In this document: piece by piece, positions 30,004-37,873 of the stretch | Layout: each line of letters starts with the position of its first letter | Numbering within the stretch: position 1 is the stretch's first letter | Assembly: GCF_900110865.1 (NCBI RefSeq) | Contig: NZ_FOFD01000003.1 | Coordinates: forward strand, 248,001-312,000 | Direction: 5' to 3' | DNA length: 64,000 nucleotides | Source of the DNA: Natrinema salaciae | GTDB taxonomy: Archaea; Halobacteriota; Halobacteria; Halobacteriales; Natrialbaceae | Program-made: the position numbers and the translations under genes | The notes under the pieces: generated by a model | Seen by the model: only the letters and a program-made list of their open reading frames with translations | Database searches by the model: none | Told to the model about the DNA's origin: nothing

Positions 30004-30435
30004 ATGTTCGTCCGCACCGCGACTCCAGACGACGCCCTCGAGGTCCGACGGATCCTCGACGGAGCGATGCTCGAGCCGGGCGACGTCGAGCGCCGAATCG
30101 AGGCGGCCGACGTCTTCGTCGCCGGCGATCGACGGGGCGGTACGGGGGACTCGAACGCCAGCGACGACGGCACCGAACGGCTCCTGGGCACGGTCGTCCT
30201 CGAGCCCCTCGAGAGCGACCGGGGGTCACACGTCGCGGCCATCGGGGTCCGCCGTCGCCACCGCGGTCGGGGGATCGGCTCGGCACTGATCGACCGTGCG
30301 CTCGAGCGCGACGGGCGACTCACGGCGCGGTTCGACGACGGGGTCCGCCCGTTCTACGAGCGGCTGGGATTCTCGATCGAACCGATCGACGAGCAGCGCC
30401 ACCGCGGCGTGGCCGTGACGAGCGAGCGCGCCTGA
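30004..30435 (+). CDS. GNAT-family N-acetyltransferase
   Basis: 143 residues. The acetyl-CoA motif A is VAAIGVRRRHRGRGIGSALID (about 77-97, R/Q-x-x-G-x-G/A), preceded by LLGTVVLEPL and followed by the beta-bulge region FYERLGFSIEP. It transfers acetyl from acetyl-CoA to an unknown amine. It is a short example of the fold. An extra acidic loop (residues 45-57, GGTGDSNASDDGT) lies before the second strand. Confidence 0.85.
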   Translation: MFVRTATPDDALEVRRILDGAMLEPGDVERRIEAADVFVAGDRRGGTGDSNASDDGTERLLGTVVLEPLESDRGSHVAAIGVRRRHRGRGIGSALIDRALERDGRLTARFDDGVRPFYERLGFSIEPIDEQRHRGVAVTSERA

Positions 30436-30471
30436 CCGAGGCCTCAAAGGAACCCGTCTCCTGCCAGCGCA

Positions 30472-30480
30472 GCTTTATCC
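30472..30480 (+). promoter_or_regulatory. TATA-like box of gene at 30506
   Basis: GCTTTATCC lies 26-34 bases before ATG 30506, the leaderless spacing. Confidence 0.4.
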
Positions 30481-30505
30481 GACGGAACGTGGTACATGTC
30501 TTCGC

Positions 30506-30874
30506 ATGGCGCTCCAACGGCTGCTCAGCGGCGATCCGTCGAAGAGTTCGAAGGTCTATCTGGCGATCGGAGCCCTCTCGCTCGTGAAGGCGATCGCGGT
30601 CCGCAACGACCGGGAACGGTTCCGACGGGAGTTGTTCGACGCCGGGCTGTTCCTCGGTGCCGGGCTGGTACTTCGCCGGTTCGGCAGGATGAAAGCGCAG
30701 AAACGACAGGAGCTTGAGTCCCAGCTTCCGAACTGGGCTGCCGATATGGTGACGTCCGAGTCCGCCTCGAGAGGACTGCAGACGCTCGCGAAACGCCAGC
30801 TCCGGAGCGGCTCGGAGCCCGAGCCGGAGCCGACGCTCGGCGACCGCGCTCGGAGCGTTCTCTCGAGTCGCTAA
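30506..30874 (+). CDS. Conserved hypothetical protein, 122 aa
   Basis: Not recognised. Two weakly hydrophobic helices (SKVYLAIGALSLVKAIAV, about 15-32, and ELFDAGLFLGAGLVLRRFG, about 42-60) with basic neighbours suggest a small membrane-associated protein. The C-terminus is charged and low in complexity (SGSEPEPEPTLGDRARS). It is convergent with the tryptophanase gene, whose stop lies 25 bases away. Confidence 0.65.
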   Translation: MALQRLLSGDPSKSSKVYLAIGALSLVKAIAVRNDRERFRRELFDAGLFLGAGLVLRRFGRMKAQKRQELESQLPNWAADMVTSESASRGLQTLAKRQLRSGSEPEPEPTLGDRARSVLSSR

Positions 30875-30898
30875 CGCCCATCGTCGGTCACGGCCGTC

Positions 30899-32278
30899 TC
30901 ACTCCGAGCCCCCGTCGGCGGCGGCCGCGCGCTCGGCGGACACCGGCTCGAGTGACGCCGTAAAGTGACGGAGTTCCGGAACGGCGGGGTTCGAGACGAT
31001 CTCGAGGCCGGCGACCTCGTGGCGCTTCTCGAGGACGGCCTCGGCCGTCTCGGCGACGTGATCGAAGTGCTCCCGGTGGTAGGTCCGGCGCGGGACGGCG
31101 AGCCGAACCAGCTCCGGGCGGTCGGTCTCGGGGAAGGCGAAGCTCCCGAGTTCGACGCCCCTGACTCCCCCTTCTCGATACAGTTCACAGACCAGCGCCT
31201 GCCCCGGAAACTCGTCGGCCGGAATGTCCGGAAACGTCGCCCCCGCGTCGATATAGACCGCGTGTCCGCCGACCGGCTCGTACACCGGGAGACCGACTGC
31301 CTCGAGCATCGCGCCGAGTTCCCGGACCTGTTCGATCCGGTCCGTGATGTACGATTCCTCGACGGCCTCGCGCAGGCCGACGGCCATCGCGGCGACGTCG
31401 CGACCGGCCATGCCGCCGTACGTGGGAAAGCCCTCGTAGAGGATCGCACGCTGTTTGCACCGCTCGAAGAGTGCCCCGTCGTCGGTCGCGACGAAGCCGC
31501 CGACGTTCACTAACCCGTCTTTCTTCCCGCTCATGACGAGCGCGTCGGCGTACCCGAGTTGTTCGCGGGCCGCGTCGGCGACCGTCGCGTCGGCGAACTC
31601 GTCCTCGCGTCGGGTCACGAAGTAGGCGTTCTCCGCGAACCGGCAGGCGTCGATCACGAACGTGGCGTCGATCTCGTCGGCGAATGCCCGGACCCGGCGG
31701 GTGTTCTCGACGCTGACCGGCTGGCCCGCCGTCGAGTTGTTCGTGACCGTCTGGATCACCAGCGGGACGCGCTCCGCGCCGACCTCGTCGACCACTGCTC
31801 GCGCCCGCTCGAGCGAGAAGTTCCCTTTGAACGGCTCGTCCGTCTCCGGGTCGTGAGCGCCCGCTATCGGACAGTCGACCGGCTCGGCACCCTGATTCGA
31901 GACGTGCGCTCGCGTCGTGTCGAAGTGAGTGTTGTTGAGCGCGACGTCGCCCTCGGAGAGCAACGCGCCGTAGAGAACGTTCTCCGCGCCGCGGCCCTGA
32001 TGGGTCGGGACCAGGCGCTCGAACCCCATCACGTCCGCCACCGCAGACGTGAGTTGATCGAAACTCGACGAGCCGGCGTACGCTTCGTCGCCCCGGAAGA
32101 GCGCGGCCCACTGATCGTCGCTCATCGCGCCCGTCCCGCTGTCGGTCAACAGATCGACGAAGACGTCATCGGCGGCGAGATTGAACGCGTTGTACCCGGC
32201 TTCCTCGAGCGCCGCCGCCCGTCGTTCTCTCGACGGGAGGCGAATCCGCTCGACCACTTTCGACTTGTACGCAACCAT
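30899..32278 (-). CDS. tnaA: Tryptophanase-family beta-eliminating lyase
   Basis: 459 residues, normal for tryptophanase or tyrosine phenol-lyase. PLP-dependent; tryptophanase splits L-Trp to indole, pyruvate and ammonia. The PLP lysine lies in MSGKKDGLVNVGGF (about residue 256). Other family features are PTHQGRGAENVLYGAL, TVTNNSTAGQPVS and FVIDACRFAENAYF, which contains the Asp that contacts the PLP ring. The C-terminus ends in an acidic/Ala-rich tail. Substrate choice between Trp and Tyr is not certain by eye. Confidence 0.9.
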   Translation of the reverse strand: MVAYKSKVVERIRLPSRERRAAALEEAGYNAFNLAADDVFVDLLTDSGTGAMSDDQWAALFRGDEAYAGSSSFDQLTSAVADVMGFERLVPTHQGRGAENVLYGALLSEGDVALNNTHFDTTRAHVSNQGAEPVDCPIAGAHDPETDEPFKGNFSLERARAVVDEVGAERVPLVIQTVTNNSTAGQPVSVENTRRVRAFADEIDATFVIDACRFAENAYFVTRREDEFADATVADAAREQLGYADALVMSGKKDGLVNVGGFVATDDGALFERCKQRAILYEGFPTYGGMAGRDVAAMAVGLREAVEESYITDRIEQVRELGAMLEAVGLPVYEPVGGHAVYIDAGATFPDIPADEFPGQALVCELYREGGVRGVELGSFAFPETDRPELVRLAVPRRTYHREHFDHVAETAEAVLEKRHEVAGLEIVSNPAVPELRHFTASLEPVSAERAAAADGGSE

Positions 32279-32418
32279 ACCCGTTCGACGTCGCCGCGCG
32301 TGTTCAGTCTAGCTGGAGCCTTCTGCCCGTTGATGGCTCGAGACGCGCCCCCGAGAACGGATCGGCGCATCGATGAACGGAATCGGTCGCAGCCGTCGAC
32401 GGATCGACGAGCGTCGGC

Positions 32419-32883
32419 TCAGTGACTGCCGAACGTATCGTCGGTCACACGCGTCGTCGTCGGCTCGGGGCCGACCAGTTCCAGCCCGTCGGTTCGGCCG
32501 TCGCGGAGGGTGAGCGTGCCGGACGAGGCGGTTTCGACCCGGTCGTCGTCCCGGACGGCTACGGCCGCGTCGCCGACGAACTCGAACTCGCGGTCCGCGA
32601 CGCGGTCGGACGCGTCGTCGCGATCGTCGCCGCCCTCGTCGGTTCGGCGCGTCTCCTCGCACTCGCCGTCACGTGGGGGCGAGTTCGTCACGTCCTGGTC
32701 CCCGTGGTCGGCGAACACTTCGGCCGCGGTCACGTCGCTGATCTCGTCGACGGCATCCGCCTCGTGCCGCCCGCCGCTTTCGACGAGTTCGGCCGGCGTC
32801 TCCGCATCCCACGCCTCGAGGATCGCGTCCGGATCGGCCTCGACGTCTTCGAAGACTTCCGTTACGGTCGAATCGGTGCTCAT
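32419..32883 (-). CDS. Acidic haloarchaeal hypothetical protein, 154 aa
   Basis: Not recognised. The N-terminus (VTEVFEDVEADPDAILEAWDAETPAELVESGG) is a small conserved-looking helical unit; a disordered Asp/Glu/Arg-rich linker (residues 70-95) and a short beta-rich tail (LTLRDGRTDGLELVGPEPTTTRV) follow. ATG 32883 was preferred over a start eight codons upstream. No membrane segment. The role is unknown. Confidence 0.6.
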   Translation of the reverse strand: MSTDSTVTEVFEDVEADPDAILEAWDAETPAELVESGGRHEADAVDEISDVTAAEVFADHGDQDVTNSPPRDGECEETRRTDEGGDDRDDASDRVADREFEFVGDAAVAVRDDDRVETASSGTLTLRDGRTDGLELVGPEPTTTRVTDDTFGSH

Positions 32884-33098
32884 GGCTCCGTCGCCACTGC
32901 GCGACACCTTCGTTACGGACGAGCTACCGGTGGATTAGTCCGAGAATACCGTCGAGGGAGATAGTTTCACGGAGCGCAACTGATCGAGGATCGATCAGTA
33001 CCGACGGTCCAGCAGGGAGCTGGCGGTGGGTTGGAGGAGAGAGTGCCCCGTCCGAGACGCATCGAGGACGGGAACCGGGAACCGATATGGTCGCTCGC

Positions 33099-34277
33099 CT
33101 AGAACAGGTCCTGGGTGAGCTCGAGGGTCTCCTCGCGGTCGTCCCACTCGACGAAGAGGGCGACGCTGGTCGCGCTCGTGATGATGTCCTGCAGGTGGAT
33201 TCGGGCCTCGGCGAGGGGGTTGACGATCTCGCTGATGATCCCCGGCTGGTTCGGGAGTTCGCCGCCAGTCACGCGGATGACGGCGATCGGCGAGTCGACG
33301 GTGACGCTCGAGAGTTCGTCGCGGGCGATGACCTCGCGGTGGAGGATGTTCTCGGCCCGCTCGGCCTCCTCCTCGTCGATGTAGAACGTGACGGTGTCCA
33401 TCCCGCTGGCGACGGCGTCGATGTTGACGTCGCTCTCGGCGAGCGCTTCCGAGAGGTGGTTGAAGACGCCGGGTTCGTTGCGGATCGCGCGGCCGGCGAC
33501 GGTCAGGCAGGCCAGCGGTCGCTCGCGCAGGTCGACCAGGTTCTTGAACTCGCCTTCGATGCTCGTCCCGCCCGAGAGCAGATCGCCGTGCTGGTAGTGG
33601 ACGACGCGGACGTCTAACTTCCCGTCCTTGTACGACAGTGCGGACGGTGCGACGACCTCGGCCCCGCGGAACGAGAGATTCCGAAGTTCGTCGACCGAGA
33701 TTTCGCCGACGTTACGAGCCCCTTCGACGACGTGCGGGTCACCGGTCATGACACCCTCGACGTCGGTCACGATGACGACCTCGTCCGCGTCCATGTACTT
33801 GCCCATCATGACGGCCGTGGTGTCGCTGCCACCGCGTCCGAGCGTCGTGATCGAACCGTCCGGCCCCTCCGCGAGGAAGCCGGTGATGACCGGGACCGTC
33901 TCGTCCATATCGGACGCAACCTCGCGGGCGCGTTGCTGCGTCTCTTCGACGTTGACCTCGCCGTACTCGTCGGTGACGACCGGCCACTGGTCGCTCCCGG
34001 GTTCCAGAAAGACCGCGTCGATACCGCGGGCCGACAGCGCGGCCTTGAGCATCCGAACCGACGTCCGTTCGCCCATGCTGACGATCTGGGCGCGATCGGC
34101 TTCGTCGGTGTCGAAGGTGATCTCCTCGAGGAGTTCGTCGGTGGTCGATCCCATCGCGCTGGCGACGACGGCGATCTCGTGGCCGTCCTCGACGGCGGCC
34201 GCGATCGAATCCGCGGCCCGATTGATCCGATCCCCGCTCCCGAGGCTCGTTCCGCCGAATTTGGCTACGACGCGCAT
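33099..34277 (-). CDS. lysC: Aspartate kinase
   Basis: 392 residues. It phosphorylates L-aspartate, the first step to Lys, Met and Thr. The kinase domain starts MRVVAKFGGTSLGSGDRI and includes SMGERTSVRMLKAAL and TLGRGGSDTTAVMMGKYMDADE. Two C-terminal ACT domains (about 265-325 and 335-390, with NEPGVFNHLSEALAESDVNIDAV and PGIISEIVNPLAEARIHLQDI) are the usual site for feedback by end products. It stands alone; the upstream region to 34497 separates it from a divergent GNAT-like gene. Confidence 0.95.
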   Translation of the reverse strand: MRVVAKFGGTSLGSGDRINRAADSIAAAVEDGHEIAVVASAMGSTTDELLEEITFDTDEADRAQIVSMGERTSVRMLKAALSARGIDAVFLEPGSDQWPVVTDEYGEVNVEETQQRAREVASDMDETVPVITGFLAEGPDGSITTLGRGGSDTTAVMMGKYMDADEVVIVTDVEGVMTGDPHVVEGARNVGEISVDELRNLSFRGAEVVAPSALSYKDGKLDVRVVHYQHGDLLSGGTSIEGEFKNLVDLRERPLACLTVAGRAIRNEPGVFNHLSEALAESDVNIDAVASGMDTVTFYIDEEEAERAENILHREVIARDELSSVTVDSPIAVIRVTGGELPNQPGIISEIVNPLAEARIHLQDIITSATSVALFVEWDDREETLELTQDLF

Positions 34278-34463
34278 ACTGACACCTCACTGACAGCGTG
34301 CGTTACGGTAGTGTGGTTCATACTCGGTTCGTTACCAGAGCGGGCAAATAACTGTGTCCCATCGACTCCGTTCGTCTCTCCATCGCTACTCGAGAGCGAA
34401 CCCGACGTGCCCGCACGGCGACCGCCGGGCCATCGGGCCGATCGCGACGATTCCCGCGACCGG

Positions 34464-34472
34464 GATTTATTG
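34464..34472 (+). promoter_or_regulatory. TATA-like box of gene at 34498
   Basis: GATTTATTG ends 26 bases before ATG 34498, supporting that start rather than the longer open frame. Confidence 0.5.
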
Positions 34473-34497
34473 TCGTGCGCAGCATTACCATACGTCG

Positions 34498-34935
34498 ATG
34501 AACGTACGGGACGCACTCGAGGCCGACGCCGACGCGCTCGCGTCAATCGCCGACTCCCCGACGGACGTGATGCGGAATCTCGTTCACGACCGGACGGTGC
34601 GCGTCGCGGAGGACGGGAACCACGATCCGAACGCGGACGTCTCGGGTTCGCAGTACGACGGCTCCGATCCGGAGGACCTGCTGGGATTCATTAGCTTCGA
34701 TGCGCGTGAGGACACCGTCCACGTCACGCAACTCGACGGCACCAGCGAGGCCTGCAAGCGGCTGCTGGCCGAACCGGTCCGGTTCGCCGAGCGCGAGTCG
34801 ATGGCCGTCGAACTGCTGGCGTCACAGGACGCGACCACGATCGAGGAAGCCGCCGACGAACTCGGCTTCGAGCGACGCGGCCGCGGCCCACGGTTCGACG
34901 GCTCCCCGACGGTCCGGTTTCGACTCGAGCCGTAA
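34498..34935 (+). CDS. GNAT-like haloarchaeal protein, 145 aa
   Basis: The N-terminus MNVRDALEADADALASIADSP and the C-terminal VELLASQDATTIEEAADELGFERRGRG follow the start and end of the GNAT fold, but the acetyl-CoA R/Q-x-x-G-x-G/A loop is not visible (the matching place reads DGTSEACKRLLAEP). It may be a non-catalytic or diverged acetyltransferase. An acidic insert (residues 41-56) interrupts the first half. It is convergent with the PolD small-subunit gene; a long hairpin separates the two stops. Confidence 0.65.
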   Translation: MNVRDALEADADALASIADSPTDVMRNLVHDRTVRVAEDGNHDPNADVSGSQYDGSDPEDLLGFISFDAREDTVHVTQLDGTSEACKRLLAEPVRFAERESMAVELLASQDATTIEEAADELGFERRGRGPRFDGSPTVRFRLEP

Positions 34936-35081
34936 TCGGAGAGGTCCCGAAGCTTCGAGGTGAAACTGTGGCAAAAGTAACTGTGGCAAAAGTGGTTGTT
35001 CCGCGAGCGCCGGCGGCGCGAGCGGGCCGACGACCGATGTGAGCGAGTGGAACGAGCGAACGGAGGGAGGAGGCTTTTGAT

Positions 35082-35159
35082 CGAAATTTTGCCGAGCGTC
35101 GGCGAGACGTGTGCCAGCTCTGCTGGCATCGTCTCGCCAGAGCGCAGCGCAAAATTTCG
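35082..35159. terminator. Long imperfect hairpin between convergent genes
   Basis: The outer arms CGAAATTTTGC and GCAAAATTTCG frame inner arms GGCGAGACG / CGTCTCGCC and TGCCAGC / GCTGGCA with a three-base loop (TCT). It ends exactly at the stop codon of polB. It may act as a bidirectional transcription terminator. Just upstream (34973-34995) the element TGTGGCAAAAGT occurs twice in tandem. Confidence 0.6.
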
Positions 35160-36764
35160 TTAGGAGAACTTCTGGACTGTCACGTCGAGCGTATCCAGGT
35201 CGACGATCGGGGCGAAGCCGGCGTCGGGGTCGATGTTGACGCTCTTCTGGAAGTCCGTCTGGGCCTGCCAGCAGCCGGAGTTGATCGCGAGGACGTCGTG
35301 GTACTTCCCGAAGCCGAGCTTGTGGACGTGACCGGTGTGGAAGATGTCCGGCACCTCGTCGATGACGAGGTAGTCTTTCTCCTCCGGGGCCAGTCGGGTG
35401 TGGCCGCCGAACTGCGGCGCGACGTGGCGCTTCTTGAGGAGGTGATACATCGCCTTGTGGGGGTCGTCGTAGCTGGCCTTCGACTCGGGCAGTTCCGCAA
35501 TGACTTCGTCCAGCGAGACGCCGTGATACATCAGGACGGAGACGCCCTCGACGGTCACCATCGACGGGTTGCTCACGATCTGGGGGTCGTGGGCGGACAT
35601 GATCTCCCGGAGCTCCTCGTCGAATCCGGGCTGGGGTTCGGCCAGCCGCACCGCGTCGTGGTTCCCCGGAATCATGACGATCTCGATGTTGCCCGGGATC
35701 TTCTTCAAGTGCTCGCTGAACGCCTCGTACTGCTCGTAGATGTCGACGATGTCGAGTTCCTCGTCCTGGTCGGGGTAGACGCCGACGCCCTCGACCATGT
35801 CGCCCGCGAGCAACAGATATTCGACGTGTTGGGCCTCCGGGGTGTGCAACCAGTCGGCGAACGCGTTCCACGCGTCGGCCATGAACTCTTGACTGCCGAC
35901 GTGGACGTCGCTGATCAGCGCCGCCTGCACGTGGCGGTCCGCCGTCGACGGCTCGTGCGTGCGGGGCACGTCCGGGAAGTGCATCGAGTCGACGAAGGCG
36001 ATTCCCGAATCGTCCGCCAGCGTCCCCTCCATCGCCAGCACCTCGTCGCAGAGCAGTTCGTCGACGAGGTCGACGTACTCCCGGTCCTTCATCACGAGCC
36101 ACGGGAAGGTTCCCGTCGCATCCTCGAGTTCGACCAGCCAGTGGCCGCTGGCGGTCGACCGGATGTCGTTGACCAGTCCGACCATCGCGACCTCGCTGCC
36201 GCCGGGCATGCTCTGAATGGCCGTCGCCGGTCGATGGTTGATCCGGCCTCGCAGCTTCGCTCCCAGCCGATCGAGGCGGTCCCGAAAGACGGAGACGAAG
36301 TCGCCGTACTCGCCGGTTCCCGTGCTCTGGCCGGTCATGTCGCCGACGATCTCGAGCGACCGCTGTGCTGGATCGGCGGAACGACCGGCGGGAGCAGACC
36401 CCTCCGTTTCAACTGGAGAGTGGGTCGTCGATTCGTTCCCCTCGTCCCGGGCTGTTCCAGTTGAAACGGAGGGGGTGGAGTCGGCGGCCGTCGTGTCGTC
36501 ACCGACGGCAGCGTCGGCTCCAGATCCGGAACCGGCACTGGCATCGGCAGCAGCATCGGTGCTCGCGCCGCCCGCAGTCGAGAGCGCAGCCGCGACGTGC
36601 TCCGTCCGAACGACCAGCGCGTCGTCCGGAATCTCCTCGAGCACGCGCTCGAGCGTCGCGTTCGGGTCCTCGGCCGCCGCGAGCCGCGTCACCGCCTCGC
36701 GCTCGGCGTTGTACCCGCGACTCGTGAGTTCGCTGACGATCCGAGCGGGAGCCTCGAGTGGCAC
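35160..36764 (-). CDS. polB: DNA polymerase D small subunit (DP1), exonuclease
   Basis: 534 residues. DP1 is the 3'-5' proofreading and scaffold subunit of the archaeal replicase PolD. An N-terminal helical domain (1-65) is followed by a disordered Ala/Asp/Ser-rich linker (68-150), an OB-fold (about 195-260) and a calcineurin-like phosphoesterase core with ISDVHVGS, LLLAGDMVEGVG, MIPGNHDAVR, MYHGVS and HTGHVHKLG, so the metal site looks complete. Start is GTG 36764 (next residues PLEAPARIVSEL); no ATG is available, and a TATA-like box lies 23-31 bases upstream. The linker DNA contains two ORB-like sequences (see 36399 and 36454). Confidence 0.95.
   Translation of the reverse strand: MPLEAPARIVSELTSRGYNAEREAVTRLAAAEDPNATLERVLEEIPDDALVVRTEHVAAALSTAGGASTDAAADASAGSGSGADAAVGDDTTAADSTPSVSTGTARDEGNESTTHSPVETEGSAPAGRSADPAQRSLEIVGDMTGQSTGTGEYGDFVSVFRDRLDRLGAKLRGRINHRPATAIQSMPGGSEVAMVGLVNDIRSTASGHWLVELEDATGTFPWLVMKDREYVDLVDELLCDEVLAMEGTLADDSGIAFVDSMHFPDVPRTHEPSTADRHVQAALISDVHVGSQEFMADAWNAFADWLHTPEAQHVEYLLLAGDMVEGVGVYPDQDEELDIVDIYEQYEAFSEHLKKIPGNIEIVMIPGNHDAVRLAEPQPGFDEELREIMSAHDPQIVSNPSMVTVEGVSVLMYHGVSLDEVIAELPESKASYDDPHKAMYHLLKKRHVAPQFGGHTRLAPEEKDYLVIDEVPDIFHTGHVHKLGFGKYHDVLAINSGCWQAQTDFQKSVNIDPDAGFAPIVDLDTLDVTVQKFS
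36399..36418 (-). promoter_or_regulatory. ORB-like element in polB coding sequence, left arm
   Basis: CCCCTCCGTTTCAACTGGAG on +. It has the two parts of a haloarchaeal origin recognition box: a G-string (on the minus strand) and a GTTTCAACTGGA dyad. It is a perfect 19-base inverted match of the element at 36456-36474. Confidence 0.5.
36454..36478 (+). promoter_or_regulatory. ORB-like element in polB coding sequence, right arm
   Basis: The dyad GTTCCAGTTGAAAC is followed by GGAGGGGGTGG, the same order as the ORB at 42056. G-strings of the pair point outward, as in oriC. Confidence 0.5.
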
Positions 36765-36786
36765 ACACCACGAATTCGCGAGGGGA

Positions 36787-36795
36787 GGCAAAAGG
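36787..36795 (-). promoter_or_regulatory. TATA-like box of polB
   Basis: The minus strand reads CCTTTTGCC 23-31 bases before GTG 36764, fitting a leaderless transcript and supporting the GTG start. Confidence 0.45.
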
Positions 36796-36869
36796 ATAGC
36801 GGATCCCGCGCTCGCACGCTTCGAGTGCCGCCGGAAGCTTGATAGCTCGGACGGAGAAATCGAATCCCG

Positions 36870-37772
36870 ATGGACGGTGCCGACGGCGGTGAACGCGACG
36901 ACGATCGATCCGGGGCTCGTAGCGAGCGCTCGAGACCGCAGTCGTTCCCGCCGACCGAACCCGGCAACCGGAGGCCGGCGCCCGGCGACGACCAGGAGCC
37001 GACGCTCGGCGCTCGATCGCGATCCGTCTCCGGTGACGCGGTCACGATCGAGGACGGCGTCGTCCGCTGGCTCCGCGAGACCGACGACTGGCGGATCTCC
37101 GTGTGCCGAGACGTCGCGACGAGTCTCGCCATCGTCGTGGTCGTCGGGCTCCTCCTGTTCGGGATCGCCGGTACCTGGCCGGCGTTCGTCACCGTCGAGA
37201 GCGGCAGTATGGAACCAAACATCGCGACGGGGGACTTCGTCTTCGTGGTCGACGACGACCGGTTCGTCGCCGACGCCGCCGTCGCGGGAACCGGTATCGC
37301 TACCCTCGAGAACGGGCGGGAGAGCGGCCACGAGAAGTTCGAGCGACCCGGCGACGTCATCGTCTTCCAGCCGAACGGCGATCCGACGAAAACGCCGACG
37401 ATTCACCGCGCCCACTTCTGGGTCGAGGAGGACGAAAACTGGATCGAGACCGAAGCCGATCCTCGATACACGAACGGCGCGACCTGCAACGAGATCGTTT
37501 CGTGTCCGGCACCACAGGACGGGTTCGTCACGAAGGGTGACGCGAATACCGGGTACGATCAGCTCCCCCACTCCGGTTCGAAGACGACCGTCGTCAGCCC
37601 GGACTGGGTCGTCGGAAAGGCGATGGTTCGCGTCCCGTGGCTCGGACAGCTACGGCTCGCAGTCGATTCGGTCCGGGCTGTGACCGGGCTCGGACTGGCG
37701 GGGACGCTCGTCCTCACGGGAACGATCATGATCGCCCTGTTCGGGGCGGCTGCGGGTGAGCGCGAGCCGTAG
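36870..37772 (+). CDS. sec11: Signal peptidase I (Sec11 type), first paralog
   Basis: 300 residues. A long acidic cytoplasmic head (1-85) precedes one membrane segment (about 90-110, SLAIVVVVGLLLFGIAG) and the peptidase domain: catalytic Ser in ESGSMEPN, His in PTIHRAHFW, Asp in VTKGDANTGYD. A second hydrophobic segment near the end (GLAGTLVLTGTIMIALFGAAAG) may anchor the C-terminus. It cleaves Sec-type signal peptides outside the membrane. It is followed by a paralog about 100 bases later. Confidence 0.92.
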   Translation: MDGADGGERDDDRSGARSERSRPQSFPPTEPGNRRPAPGDDQEPTLGARSRSVSGDAVTIEDGVVRWLRETDDWRISVCRDVATSLAIVVVVGLLLFGIAGTWPAFVTVESGSMEPNIATGDFVFVVDDDRFVADAAVAGTGIATLENGRESGHEKFERPGDVIVFQPNGDPTKTPTIHRAHFWVEEDENWIETEADPRYTNGATCNEIVSCPAPQDGFVTKGDANTGYDQLPHSGSKTTVVSPDWVVGKAMVRVPWLGQLRLAVDSVRAVTGLGLAGTLVLTGTIMIALFGAAAGEREP

Positions 37773-37873
37773 GACGGAACGGCTACCGAGACGACCGCGG
37801 TCGCAGACGAGCCGACTGTCAACGGATCACGCGAACAGAAAGTTGATTGGCGGGCCCTGCAAATGGAGTGACG

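Noticed and set aside
35160-37571. Longer polB open frame from 37571
   Set aside because: It overlaps the signal peptidase gene on the other strand, and the GTG at 36764 with its own TATA box starts the conserved DP1 N-terminus.
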